DNA of 64,000 nt from positions 31,551,325-31,615,324 of the forward strand of contig NC_035171.2 of NCBI RefSeq assembly GCF_001659605.2. The letters run 5' to 3'. This DNA is from Manihot esculenta. Taxonomy: Eukaryota; Streptophyta; Magnoliopsida; Malpighiales; Euphorbiaceae. Shown here piece by piece: positions 38,601 through 52,258 of the stretch. A model generated the notes under the pieces. The model made no database searches, was not told the DNA's origin, and saw only the letters and a program-made list of their open reading frames with translations. How positions within the stretch are numbered: position 1 is the first letter of the stretch; every line of letters starts with the position of its first letter. The translations under genes and the position numbers were made by a program.

Positions 38601-40327
38601 CATGCCTGCTTACTTCAACTAAAATGGTAGTTACCTGTACGTTTCCCACGACCATGGAAAGCCCCAATTGGTACTAGATCCAGTGAATCTCCAATACTGC
38701 AGAGCACCACCAACAATGATAATCATACTCTGGTACAAGTTAATGACAAGTGGATAAAGCTGATATCCCTTAAAGCTTACTTGTCCATGTAATCTTTCTT
38801 CAATTTTAACCAATTCAGTGATCGCTTGGAAGGCTCATATGTAGCATCTTTCTTCAATGTTTTAATGATTAAACCCTCACAACTGCACATTACGATGAAT
38901 AAATGACCACAATAACAGCAAGAGTTTGCCAAGTTTGTGCAAGACATCATATTTTAATAAAATGGATGTATGTAGCAGTTCCATAGTTATTTCATGAAGA
39001 AACCTTCAAGCAAAAACATGCAGGCACACATATATTAGACAAAGATAGAATACCCTATAAGATTAGACAAAGACAGGGATGGGTTTCTCAGTCCTAAAAA
39101 CTTAAGCTATGAAGCAGAGACCAAGACAATGTATAAGGCCATACCAAACTTCATACTTAACCAATATAGGATTACATAAACAAGATTTAAATGCAACAAG
39201 CAATCATTAACATGCTAGAGTGAGTATATACTCAAAGTTACTTGTTGCACGCTGAAAAGTGCACAAAGCATGAGATCACAACCTTGCATCAACAGCAGCA
39301 CTAAGGAAAGTTTGAATCTCCTCAAGATCATTTGATGTTACTGCTGTTGCAAACTGAAAAAATCCAGGTTCTTCCTCAAATGAGTCATAAAGCCGCTACA
39401 ACCAAAGCACAGAACCATAAATGAATGAGTATTTTCTGACACAGGCACACTAATTATGTCAAAGCTAAATACAGAACATGTTAGGACCTCCATTATCACA
39501 GGATGTCATACTTGTGTTAATAAATTAATCTGGAGGCCATCATTTAACATAGCACATATATACATATACAATCCAATAGTGGCATATTCCTAGACTTGTG
39601 AAAAGTGAAAACCACTAAGAGTCCTCCCTCCTTATCTCCAGTCTCCACTCAAGCATCTTTACAGCTCTTAATTTCCTAAAAGGCTCAAAGGCCAAAGACT
39701 GAAGCCCTTTAGCATTTAGGAATTAATATTGTTAGTATAATATTTTTCAAATCCAGTTATTCTTATCGACAAATTGCACGTCTTTGAAGAGGCAAACATT
39801 TGTAGAAAGGTGCTTTATCTCTATATAAAGGGGTGCAATCCTCATGTAAGGCATGAGCCTTCTGAGTTTTAGGCTTCTGTGTCAAAAGATAGTGCAATAT
39901 GCATGGTGCACACAAAATTAATCTCAATGAGATCACTTGTAAGTTGTAACTGCAAAACCTACACATACAGCTACAGCACACTCATAATAAGTCTCACAAT
40001 AAACTAGACCTGGCGCAGCAGCTACTTGAAGGCTGGCTGCTGTGTAACTTTAAAAAAGTAGAGTTTTATTATAACAACATAGCCCAATACATAGCACTAA
40101 AAAAGAAGGAATAAATCTCTAAGATATCCCTAATAGTATAAAAACATCAAACTGTATGACAAATCATTAATCATACTTTTCCATCATAGCAGATCACTCT
40201 CAAAGTCTTCTTCCAAAAGACTTTATGATAGTGATTCTTGATTGCAGTAAGAATGTGACCAACAAAATTGCTTCAGAGTAAATAAATTGCCAAGTAGGAC
40301 CATCATGTTGATCAGTAAACCTCTATG

Positions 40328-40371
<44 letters not shown>

Positions 40372-43300
40372 TTGCACTGAAGAAATAAATGCTGGAAAAT
40401 TATGGGCATCCCCTGCTTTAGCAGAATTGACACCATAAGCTCAAACATCAGCAGCCACGAGACACTCAGGCAGACCTTGCAGTCTATCTAACTACATATC
40501 TACAGAGTTCAGATATTTTTTCTAATAGCAAATACTAATAGTAGTTGGTAACTTCTAGATGAAAGCAACACTAACGATGCTTCACACTCAGATATGAGAC
40601 ACATCATACCACAATCACTTTCAAAGCTGCTAATAATATTTGAATTAAATGAGAAGGCAAAAAGGAAAGAGAGAATATACCTGTCTACGAACTTCTAGTT
40701 CTTTCTGAATAAGGGGTTCGCCATTAAGATACAAGATATCAAATGCAAATATGCAAACATTAACCTTGATGTCACTCATTGTGACATTTTTGCGTGGCCG
40801 AGTACTAAGGATCTGCAACAACATATACCATAAACATTTCATCTCAACACAAGCGCTGGCATCCTACCTGTCTATGGCAATTAATACTATCTTCTACTAT
40901 ATTCAAAAATTAAGATACAAATAAAGAATATAAAGAGGTTCCATTGCTAGCATATGGTATAAGTTGCTTCCACTGTATAGTTAAGACACATGTCAATAAA
41001 CTGTGCCAAAACAAACTGATGACTTTTCTTCTTGAAACAAAAAGGGAGTGCAAACTATTGAAAACCATTTAGGCTAATAAACAAAACTAAAGATATACTG
41101 ACAATTCATGTAGGTTTCTAGTGGTGTTCCATGCACCATGACTAAGGTAACCAACTTGAGCTAGTTTCAAACAGACGTGAACATCTACCAAAGCAAACTC
41201 AAATGCCAATAAGAAGATAGAATTGAACAGAGTTAAAGCTCATTGACAATAATATATATATATTCATTACATATATATACACGTATATATATAAAACAGA
41301 TCAACTTTACCCAGTTGATTTACAGAGTCAGCATTATCTGCTGCCAATAAATCAACCAACAAAATATAATAAGTAACCATGTAAAACATTTTAAATTTCC
41401 TTTCCATCTTTCCAAATTCTTTTACTTCATCAACCAAGTTTTTTTTTTTTATTCTAGTTATCCTTGGCACTGTTTTCGCAGGTCCATTAATTTTACACTT
41501 TACATTATGTAATGCTACATCTCTATAAAAATGAATTGGATAGTTTTGTGCATTATTGTTATTTTTAATTACTTGGAAATACCAGAAGATAGCTGAATAA
41601 TTTTGACAAATTATCAGTTGAAAGTAATAAAAGAACAAATGAATTGAAGTTCTTGCTAACTAAATAATTATTTATGTTTAACAGAATATGTTACCTGAAA
41701 GGGCAGAATTTTTTTTTCCTCTCTGTTGTAAGCAACAATTTCACAGTCCAAGACAAATGATTTTACAGGCTTCCTCTTTAATCTGCACATGAAATAATAA
41801 GCACCAAGCAGAAAATACTATTAGCAAATAACTAGTACTAAACAGCAAGACACTGTAAATAAAACTCCTTAAAATTATCAACTTATACTACAACACAAAT
41901 AAACAACTACAAACCTCAAGTTGAGTTTACCTAGAACAGATTTCATTTGAAATTCTGAATCAGTGGAAGTAAAACATCTCACTGAAAATTTTCAAGCCAG
42001 CATTTAATAGTTCATACAAATTTGAAATGAGAATTAGAGCACACCCATCCATCAGGATTTGTGACTTACTCTTATGTTATGCACTAATGCTGCTCAAACC
42101 AAAAAAAATAAATAGAGATATCAATATGTAGATGTGGAAGTAAAATCAGGAAAAAGAAAAGGATACACTAGAGAAAGAAGAGAAGCCAGTTCAAGTATTC
42201 ATATGATAGCAAACATATTTCATCTTTGGGTATGAAGCTGCAAAGATAACTATCTATCTTTTGGTGATATTACGATTTAGACTAACTTTCCCTACATGAC
42301 GAGTCTCAAGGAAAAAATTCTTGAGCCTCAGAACTTCTAGGGATTTGTCTAGTAACCCCCTGTTGTTCAATTGTGTGCTGTTTAAGGCCAAAATTTTCCA
42401 ATTTAAAGACGTGAATAACAGCAAAAGAAAGAAAAACAATGGCACTGCTTAATAGACAAAAAATTGGAAAAAGCCCTTGGAAATACGTTTCCCCTTTTCT
42501 TTAACCTCAATAATTTCCACAATGAAAATTAGTACCATTTTTAATTATTTGTAAACCGCCATTAACAAATTTCTCTATCTTTTCTTTTATACTGTTAATA
42601 AGTCCTAAGCATCCTTAAATTGGAAAGATTATAGGCTTAATAGTACACAATTGAATAACAGGGATCAATAAACAAAACTCAAAATGTTTAAAACTTCAAG
42701 GACTTAGAAATTGGCTCTTCCAAGCTCAAACAAATACAGTCCATACCAAGCAAGGAATAAAACCTGCCTTGAAATCGTAACAATAACATCAGGATATTTT
42801 CCAGTATTCCGCTCAGCATTTCGACTGTATATCTCGACTGTACCATTCTCCAGGTAATGTATCTGCATTATAAAAATAACATTAAGAAAACAAAAATTAA
42901 TTAATTACTTAATTAAAAAATTAGAAGCCCATGACTAGTTAGTATCACCTGGGCTCGTTCACCATCATACTTGTATTCACAGGTGAATTCCATATTCTGG
43001 AACTTATCTGCTATCTCAGAAACCTTTTTTATTGACTTTGCAAGCATTGGTCCGACGGGGACACCAGGAGTAAAGCTACAAGACTTGGGAAGATTCCATA
43101 CACCATCACTAAGAAGAGCAGGAACTATTTTATCATACACAGGAAGTACAGAGTAGACTTGTTTAACAATCTTTGCAGCCTGTTACGAACACAATAAAAT
43201 AACACTGACTGAAGCGCAATAATATAAATTGACAAACTTTCAAATGATGACTAGATTTTCTTTCAAACACATTCCAGAAATTCATCATGGGAGCTGCTTT

Positions 43301-46300
43301 TTAAGCACATATTTTATTCACAACTTCCACATCTTATGTGCTAAAAAGCCTAAAGGAAGCAGAATAGCAACAATTTATAAACATTAGTCTTCTACACACT
43401 ATCTTATCCAAATCATTCACAACTTTGGAGAGCAAGAATAAAAAGTAAATGAGGTCGGCTTTAACCAGCTAACAATCAATTATAGTTAATAGGAATATGT
43501 AATCATTTATTGCTCACAATATCATAAACTTGCACGGGATATGTTTGCCACATTCTTTGAGAGATCAATTTCCCTAAAATTTTCATAGTTTGTAACCATG
43601 AATAGGCCTTTGGAAGATATCAACCTTTTTATTCTCCTATTGCCCTGGTGGGGCAATATCTAGCCGTGGTCCAAACTACACATATGATGTAAGCTCTACA
43701 GTTTGTTGCTGATCTTATTCCCACTATTTACTAAAATGCTACCCCATATAATTATTCATTAAACAATCTTCCTCAACCTCAAATGGATTACAATCTATCA
43801 TATATTCCCATGAGAGATCAGCCCCACATCTAAGTGCGACTACATGTTCTTCCTTCATATTAACGTACAGAAGTACTTGCTCAATTTGACATTCTGAAAT
43901 TTTAAAACCTAGCATGGAGCTTGATATGGACATAAGAAAGCATACCAACGAGTCTTACTAAAACAAGTTTCTAGCAAAATAGAATTTTATGCCTTTGCAT
44001 TTAATAGCCAAGAAATGAACACTTCAATGACCTTTTTGCATTTGGATTATGTATAAAGGACCAAAAAATGAAAATGGCACAAACACCCTTCATTTTTCAA
44101 ATCGAACTCAGACCCTTAGGACTTGGTCGCTTGGGTTCTGCAAAGAGGTCAAAATGATCAGCTACTGACACACCAAGGAAGTTAACTAATGCCTGGGATA
44201 CGAAACTGGCCTATGCCAATTGGGTTAAAAATAAAAAAATTGCTGTGCAAATTGGCAGGCATCCACTAACCAAAAATCCAGCAAAATCATTCTATTGGAA
44301 ACCAATTACTACAGTCTTTGTTGGCATTAGATATCTTTGATAAAGAAATACTTTACTCTTTTGGCAGTTAATGAGGAGCCATTTATTTTGGCATCATACA
44401 AATACTAGCTAAAAAAGACATCATTGAAGATCCATTTTTTCGAAGGGGTATAACCTCATCCAGTTACCACTTAATATGGCATTTCCTTATGCATTTCATT
44501 AGTTCTTTTTCTTTCTGGTCCTTCTTCTCATGGTTGATTCCTCTTTTCATGTGTGCTACCCCAAACAACCTTTTTGTGAAATATATCATTTACTGATTCT
44601 CAAAATTGACTTGCCCTGCATGGTTTCTAACTCTATGGCAAACAAGTAAGCATGGGTTTCACTTGGCAGCATACTCAAAATAGCAAGTAATTGTATTTGT
44701 ATGTGAGATATTGCCATTGCATAACCAAAACAGGACCTTCAAATAATGCATGCATAAAAATTGCTAAAGAGGTGGTTCAAACTTTCTTTAGAACAACCTG
44801 CCTAGACTAATCATACAATCAAGGAAGTAAAAGAGAAATTGGCCACCCATTCTGTCATAAGATGCATGTCATGGGTTGTCACACAACCAGGACACTGGCA
44901 TCATTTTCTTGCATACATGAAATCAACTCACCTCTTCCAAAGGAGAATTGATGTGTGAAGGTGGAGTGCTATGGTTTTCATTGAATACAGCAGCTTGTCC
45001 CAGTGCTGCCAAAAGAGTCTGTCCTGCCAAACTAATTCGCAGCTTTCCCTGTAAAATGTATGCATAGAACACTTAATTAACAGAAAGAGTCAAAAAAGAA
45101 ATATCATCCAGAAAAATGTTCAAAAATTTCAACCTGAAGCAGACGAATTAAATATAGAGGTTCACAGTCAGTGGCTGCAACAAGAAGTGCCTTAATATGA
45201 TTCTTTTTCTTATCTTGGCTATCCTTCCCAGATTCCTAATAAGATCCAAGCAAAAACAAGGGTAAGTTAATTATAAAATTAAGTACTTTTTTTATTATAT
45301 TCAATCACAAGGTCTTCATCTATTCTTTTATTGCTTATTAATTTAGAACTGTAATTTTTTTTTCCTATAGATGATATTGCTTTTCGCATACGTTCTATAT
45401 TGCAGAATAGTATTTCCAACAGAGACTTTAAAGTCCGAAAATAAAGTCAAAGGTATGGGGTACCACACATTATTTCGCATAGGAAAAATCCTTACAAAGC
45501 CATGAAGATATTGTATATGACAAGGAGAGCATAGCATTAATTATTTTATGAATGGTGGGTAAAATAGAAACCAACTACATTGTTTTCCCTAATTTGGAGA
45601 CTGATACCTTAATGAAGTATCATTGCTAACAAGAAACAACAACTAAGCCTTAATCCCAAACTAATTGGGATCATCTACATAGATTATTTTTTGCACTTCA
45701 GCTCTGTTTAGACCAATTCCACATTGATAAAAACTGCTAAATGTGAGAATATCACAACACCACAAAGGGAGATTTCTTGAACAAATACCAGGCGTATAAA
45801 ATCCAAAGCTCATTCCTATACCACAATATTAATGCCTACAACAGGCAAATGACTTGAATGTTCATGGAGTAGAGGTATAGTATAACCATAAAATGATACT
45901 TGACCCATCAAAAACACTTGTACAAAACTTCAGCATATGGGAACCAACTAGTTGTCTTTTTTTTTTTTTCGAAATAACTGGTTACTTGTCTTAAACTAAT
46001 TGTATATGGACAAAATATCGAATATTTAAAATATGTAAGAGCATGAAATTGGAAAAACTGCCTCAGATTTGAAAGTTCACCAATGAGTTTACGTAGGATA
46101 GACACTGAGTTTTAGGCAATATCATTAATTTACATCTCCCATTATCCCATAAACATCTTATTTCAAATGGGACAATTATGTTGGTGAAGACATATATTCA
46201 CCAATTTCTTTTTCAATGATAGAGTAGAAGATATAAATTACAAATGAATCATAACCAATGATAGTGGAAATGATATCTTGATTCCATTAATTATCAAGAC

Positions 46301-47863
46301 ATAAGCCTTGGTTTCTTTACCACTATACCAACGCCTCATTGTTTATGTTGATCACTTTCTTTGACACCTACTAAAATTCTCCTGCTCCATCACACACAGA
46401 AGAAATTTAGCCCATGTGACTTAGTATCAAAACAGTAAACTTCTGGAAAGAAAGTACCTTGGCAATCAGCCGAAATGTATTGAAAACTTTGGCAACTGTT
46501 AATGGATCAGGCTTGCGCATCATGGATTGCGATGAGCGGCTTGCTTGAGCAACAAGGCCTAGATCTCCTGTTCCCTGCCAATCAAAATTAAGCATATAAA
46601 AGAGGAAGATGAGCCCGGAAGACAACAACCCAACTCAAATCAGAAGAGGATGAGGCTCACAAAATGTAATGCAATAATATCAAATGATGAACCAGTAACC
46701 CAAGTAAAAATCAGGTGTGAAATGCAATTGTTAGCACATCTCTTTAGGAGAATTTTCATAAATTTGACAAATAATAGCAAGGTTATTAGCAAATATCAAT
46801 CAGCTCAGCAACATGCGTATCACCTCTCCCACCACCTAAAGTAAACCAGGTAACAGAATCTACAATGACATAAATATAATCTAAGCAGCTCAAATTTGTC
46901 AAATCATTAAGCTTATTTGGCATTATTGTAATCTGAGTAATTAGAAAGATCAATCAACAGAGATCATAAACTACCAGCTCCTTTTTCTATAAGTTTAATG
47001 AAACATAAGCAAAATTCAAAATCAACAATGACCTCTAATTGCTTCTTGACTTGCTTCTCAGTTCTCCCAAACGCCTCTGCAAGTGCTTTGATAATGATTG
47101 ATTCTCCAATTCCCAGCTCCACTCCTTCATGCGCAGGAGCAATCTTGTTAGCCAAAAGATATACCAATGCTAGCAAATCGTCAGGCGTCGTATCCATTAC
47201 AGTTCTCAACATATTGCACACCATATTAGTGATCAAAATCCTCCCGCTCTCTTTTTCAATCAACTCAAACCCCAAACAAACAAATATAAAAGGAACCCTC
47301 TCACCCTTCTCCCAAGACAACACCTTTTTGGGGTCAAAATCCCCCGGGCTCTTCTTTAATAACTCAATCTTACTCTTCAAGTCCGCAATTTCAACACGTT
47401 GTTTCTTGGTATTGATAACTCTTTCTTGACCCAATTTAACCATAGATAAACTAGGGTTTTCCGAGCTAGAGATTTGGGATTTAGTTACAATTTCATGGTC
47501 CACTGTGGACTTGCTTGTTTCATCTTGAGAATGAGTTGAGTCAGGGATAGTGGGATTCGGGGTAGTTTCTGCTTCAACGGAATTGAGGGTTTTAGCAGGG
47601 TTTTTGCGCTTTTTGGGTGAGGTGGATTGAGACTGGGGTTTTTTCTTAGCGGCGGCGCGTGCATTTGACATTAGTGTGTCAAAAGCGGAGGGGCGAGAGG
47701 ACATTGTGGACTTAGGATTGAATTTAACAACGAGATGAGGAGAATTAGGAAGAAAGGGAGATTTAGAGGAGGAGAAGGAGAAAAGGAAAGAAGAGAAAAA
47801 ATTGGAGCGATGAGGAAGGAAAATGAATCGCAGAGAAGAGCATGAACGGAGAGTGAGCATCAA
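35671..47863 (-). CDS. LIG1: DNA ligase 1 (ATP-dependent), nuclear and probably mitochondrial
   Basis: Seals nicks in replication and repair. Seventeen exons on the minus strand give 805 aa: 47863-47033, 46574-46458, 45235-45134, 45048-44932, 43179-42949, 42862-42768, 41782-41695, 40812-40681, 39395-39283, 38882-38781, 38696-38635, 38426-38355, 38221-38148, 38074-38018, 36669-36592, 35960-35883 and 35739-35671. Motif I is [11 protein letters not shown] with the adenylated Lys at about 459; motif III is [10 protein letters not shown] (549-558), motif [12 protein letters not shown] (610-619) and motif V WLKLKKDY (633-640). The DNA-binding domain lies before motif I and the OB fold after motif V. 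The first 53 residues are Ser/Phe/Arg-rich and lack acids, like an organelle presequence. A second in-frame Met at 47704 starts the nuclear-type form [20 protein letters not shown]. The intron 42767-41783 appears to use a GC donor. Another intron holds a TRIM. Confidence 0.95.
37198..37606 (-). mobile_element. TRIM (terminal-repeat retrotransposon in miniature) in a LIG1 intron
   Basis: A 399-bp element (37203-37601) is flanked by a perfect 5-bp duplication AGAAC (37198-37202, 37602-37606). Read on the minus strand it begins TGTTGAATCCCACATCG. It has a 115-bp LTR (37601-37487), a primer-binding site TGGTATCAGAGCC (37486-37474) complementary to initiator methionine tRNA, only about 68 bp of internal DNA ending in a purine run GGGCGTGAAGGG, and a 3' LTR (37405-37203) that is 88 bp longer because it contains an internal tandem duplication. 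There is no coding capacity. It lies in the intron between LIG1 exons 14 and 15 in the same orientation as the gene. Confidence 0.9.
38491..38507. repeat. 17-nt homopolymer C tract in a LIG1 intron
   Basis: Seventeen uninterrupted C on +, hence G17 in the LIG1 pre-mRNA, about 64 nt upstream of the exon 12 acceptor. Homopolymer length may be imprecise in the assembly. Confidence 0.85.
40329..40368. repeat. (GA)n microsatellite in a LIG1 intron
   Basis: About 19-20 GA dinucleotides run without interruption between LIG1 exons 8 and 9. A plain microsatellite. Confidence 0.9.
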
Positions 47864-47942
47864 ATGGAGGGAAGAGTAGTAGTTGGGTTCTTAGACTGAG
47901 AAGGAGGGAGAGTGAGTGCTGCGAGAGCTTAGGAGAGAAAAA

Positions 47943-47950
47943 TGGCGGGA
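47943..47950 (-). promoter_or_regulatory. Possible E2F-type site upstream of LIG1
   Basis: The sequence tggcggga (complement tcccgcca) lies about 80 bp before the first LIG1 ATG. It contains the GGCGGGA core of E2F sites, which would suit an S-phase gene, but it deviates from the strict TTTSSCGC consensus. No TATA box is seen. Confidence 0.3.
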
Positions 47951-47959
47951 GTTTGGCCC

Positions 47960-49200
47960 TGTAATGTTTCTGAGGACCAAGATGCCATTTCTGTGAAAAA
48001 TTACTATTTGATCCTATATGAAATCCATTAATTACATTATTTCTTTTTAAAAATACATTAGTTTTAATTTAAAATTTTAAAAAATTTATTAATTAATTAT
48101 TTTATTAATTTTAATAACTAAATATAATTAAAAAATTTAAAATACTCTTTATATAAAAAAATAATTAGTATACATAAAACATCGATTAATAGTTAAAATT
48201 AATAAAAAAAATTATCAATAGATTTAAATTTTATAAATGTTTTAGTGGTTTTTTAAAAGAATATTAAAATCAATTATGAATTTTTTTTACCAATTTTTTT
48301 TTCTAAACTTTGATGAACATTTAACATACACTAGTAAATTATTATTGATATTGAAAGTGGCAAGTTTTTGGAATCTCACATCGAGGGTTACATATATGTT
48401 AATGTTAATTTAATTATGAAAAAAGTAATTTATTTTAATATATATTCATATAGAAATGATAGTATATTTTAATTTTTATGAAAATATTTTATATAATATT
48501 CAGTGATATCTGATCTTCATAAAAAAAATAGAGTTTTTGTATATTTAAAAAAATTTAGCCGGAATAACTCACGCATTTCTTTTTTATTTATTTATTTTTT
48601 CTAAAGACGCATAATCATCATTTTATTATAGTGCGTCATTGTCATACAAAATCGTATATACGGATATATCTACCTTTTTATTACTGTTAGACGTCCATTT
48701 AATTTATTTTTAGTGTTTGTGCTGCTAGAGTCGTGATATAGTTAGGTCTATTTCCTACTCTTTTGTCACGTCAGAAAAGCTGGATTCTCTTCCGAGAAAC
48801 TCGGACTTCCGTCGGTCTGACCTACTCGATTGGAGATGGAGTTGAACACTAATGTATTATCTTACATAGTTAACTTTGATGAATTTTGAATCTAAGGACT
48901 CAATTTGATGAACTTTGATGAGTTTAAAATTATTTTTTGATGTGTCACTTGAAATAAATCATATATGAATTATAGTTTTACTTAAAATTATTTATTAAAT
49001 TAAAAAGAATTAATTTTTCATTTTCAATTTAAAAATTGGTAAAAAAATAAATTAAGTTAAATTTTTACAAATTTCTTGATTTGAAACATGAAGTGAAAGG
49101 AAAAGGTTAAACTTATTTCAAACAAAATAAACAAGTCAATAAACATAAGTTCAACATTTTATGAAAATTCAACTGTTGTAAATTTATAAAATAATAAATA
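47960..49200. other. LIG1 upstream intergenic DNA
   Basis: AT-rich DNA to about 48600, then a mixed-composition patch (48640-48850) that may be a retroelement relic. At 49203 the sequence taggggtgtaaacgaa looks like a transposon tip, but no partner end or target duplication was found. No gene is seen. Confidence 0.4.
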
Positions 49201-49344
49201 AGTAGGGGTGTAAACGAATAGAGTCGAGCCAAATTTTGAAGAGTTCAAGCTTGTTAGAATTCAAAACGCCATAAAGCAATGAAACCATGCAAGTTTGTTC
49301 ACATTTACCAGTAGGAATTGAAGAGAAGAGAAATGAAGTAAAAT

Positions 49345-52258
49345 ATCCTCCTCCTCACAATATCCAAAAAGGTTGATAAAATTCTTGTGATTCACTTTTG
49401 ACAATGTCTCAATCTGAAAGAAAATATCTGAAGGAATTAGAAAACGAGGTTGCATCATAAGTCCTTATAGTTCAATGTGATTAGCTCATAAAGTACCTTC
49501 TTCCTAAATTGAACTTCCAAATGCTTAGGCCAATCCTTGGAAGATGTTACTGCAACTGAGGCCACAGCTATTTCAATGCCACTGGACAATGTTCCCTTGT
49601 ACAGTGTACCAATTGGTGAAGAACCAATTACACTACTGAAATCTTCACAGCCTGCTTCAAGCTCAGATCTTTTTTAAGCTTCGGTACACCTGAAATGCAA
49701 ATCTTGAGTCATGCAAGTAGATAGCCAAAAAGGGTTGAACACGGACACACCATATGGAAGAAAGATGTGGAGCAGCTTACACTCTAGATGCACATGTAAA
49801 ATGGTTTGAAGTTTGAAACCTCACACCCTGGTACAAAATATAACTTTTCCACTTGGGAAGAAGAATTACCAGTTACAAATGCTTTCTGAAGTTGCCCACT
49901 CAATCCTGTGGCCCAAGGTTTGACAGTAGCCTTGTTAATTTTATACACATAGAAGATGACAATGGACATGGCAAGTAGAGCACCCCCTATGGCACCAGCA
50001 ATTATAGAAACATGTTTTTTTGATGAGGAAGGTTTTCTAGGATTATTAGAGGATGGAGGAGTTGGAACTAGAAGAGGATTTGAAGCAGAACCATTAGGTG
50101 AAGCAGAAGGGGGATTTGGTTCCAGTGGAGTTGGAAGAGAAACAACTGCAGGGGGAGAAGAGGGTGCCGGATTTGGTTCCGGTGGAGGAGATTGAATGGA
50201 GTTATTTACAGGGGGAGAAGGCAAAAGCGAAAATGGTGGGGCTACAGATCTAGGTGGAGCCTTTCCAGATTCAGAAGGTGCTTCTGGAACAGAGAAACGA
50301 CTTCTTAAATATGGTGATTCATTCACTCGAGGGGCATTGGCCACTTGCAGCTGTCGCTTGTTAATTGCATTTTCAGTTTGCACAGCATTCCTGTAAAAAA
50401 TATGGGGGACAAAGGCATAATGTAAGTATGTAACAGCATGGAACAACAAAGAAATTACACAAATACAGAGAAGGGGAAGGGAAGGGAGGGGGGGAATGCA
50501 AGACAATTTCATTTCATGAAAACAATGAATTGTTTGTCACAGAGGGGCCATTCCTTTTCTCAACGTCCCCCATAAAGGAGAAATTCCATCAGATGGTTCA
50601 CCAAAAGGTGCCCAAGAACCTAAAACAATGTTAGTGCCACTAAAATTGTCTCAGATTTACAGTAGACTACCAGAAAAATGTCTTATCTTGACCCATACGA
50701 GAATATTCAACTGACATACCGTAAGGCAGATCTTTCATTGTAAGATGGTCCTTTAGCTGCACTAGCTAGTTGGTTTTCATCTACTTGAAATTCAGAATGT
50801 GTTTCTAGTCGATGAATTTCAGGTGATAAATTGCTGAGAAGCCTGTTGTTGTCCAGGAAACTAAAACATATGCACAAAAAAAATGGAGTTCATATACTAA
50901 TGGAAGCAAAAGATAATCTCAATGGAGGAAAAAAATTGTTCAACATTATCAACTTACAGGATTGTCAAAGAGAGACTACTGTCAAGGACGGGAGGGAGTG
51001 GCCCACTGAAGTTATTATTTCCAAAATCTAGCACCTCCAACTCCTTCAACTCTCCAATCCCTTCAGGAATGATGCCAGTAAAAGAATTGTTGTGCAAAAT
51101 GCTGCAGCAGAACATTAAGCCATATGACCAAAGGCAAAAAAATTCTGAATCAAAGGACAGAAGGTAAATTTATGTTGCCTAGTTGATACTTACATAGACT
51201 TTATGCGAACAAGGTTTCTGAGGTCAGGTGCTAGTGTTCCTCCAAGATAAAGATCTTTCAAGTTCCTGAATATTACATATTTTTCTTTAGAATAAAATAG
51301 AGAGCTTATCAGCAAGTAGTATCACGTTTAAAATAACCATTAACTACAAAGAGAGTAACACTGATTTTCTTTTCAAGTTTTACTCAATCTGAGCTGATTC
51401 CATTAAGTTCTAATCAAAATAAACCGAACTTGGAAACCAAAGCACGAGTTAAGGATTCTGATTCAAGTTGCAAAGTTTACATATCACCAGGGAACCCAAA
51501 AGGTTCCCAGGCACAGCAGCACCTGATGTGATATAGTTTTGAAAAATGTTCTCACAATGCTGCAGACTGCAGCCAAAAGGGCAATCAACAGAACATGTAA
51601 TCCATAGATCAAGCAGCATAAATTATAGTAATAGAGTTACTTTGATCTGATAGAGTCATCCAAAAAAGTAAACTGGAAACCAACGGATGACTTCTCAAAA
51701 CTGCAAAGTAATAGCTAGAACACACTTTAAACTTGCCATCCAAAACCAAAAGGTTATGTATTTTTCATCGCTGACTCGCATAATCAGCTTCAGAAATTAC
51801 AAATTTTATCAAAAAAATGCATCTCGAGCCTCAAAACTTTTCCCTTAAATTTTCCAGTATCAGAACAGAAAAGAAAACGAAAACAAAAGGCCAAAATTTT
51901 TCAGCAGAGAGAAAAGATACATACAATTCGACAACTTTGCCATCAGAGCACTCAACTCCAAACCAATAACACGGATTAACAACTCCATCCTCATCCTTCC
52001 AATTCTTCAACACGTCGTACGGATCACTCACTATTCTTTCTCTAAACTTCAATAACGCTAAACCTGCAAACAGACCACCAAATTTCACCAACCATTCTTC
52101 TCCACTTTCCCAAGAAACAAACAGAAAACCATATGTAGCTATATACCTTCGTCGTTGAGCGACCAGCACAAAATAAAGTTCCGGTAGAGCAAAAAGAGAA
52201 GAAGAACTCTAAATCTGATGAATTTCCAGGAGCAAAAAGAGAAGAAAATAAACATCAT
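49345..52258 (-). pseudogene. LRR receptor-like kinase, MRH1/MDIS2-type, kinase frameshifted and truncated
   Basis: The ectodomain is intact: exons 52258-52147, 52063-51925, 51265-51194, 51101-50958, 50860-50720 and 50390-49870 join in frame. They give a signal peptide (LLLFLLYRNFILCWS), the LRRNT segment ALLKFRERIVSDPYDVLKNW with NPCYWFGVECS, leucine-rich repeats (LNLKDLYLGGTL, GELKELEVLDFGNNNFSGPL), a long proline/serine-rich stalk, and a membrane span at about residues 330-352. The next exon (49689-49497) encodes the juxtamembrane and early kinase region, but two extra A in an A6 run near 49670 shift the frame and lead to an early stop. A further exon starting at 49413 (TLSKVNHKNF, CEEE) breaks off near 49345. 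The catalytic loop, activation loop and C-lobe are absent. A kinase-less LRR membrane protein could still be made. Confidence 0.8.

Noticed and set aside
42764..42862. LIG1 exon 6 ending at the GT donor (42763)
   Set aside because: With the strong gcag acceptor it frameshifts into a stop. The GC donor preserves the conserved TISRLKRKP reading.
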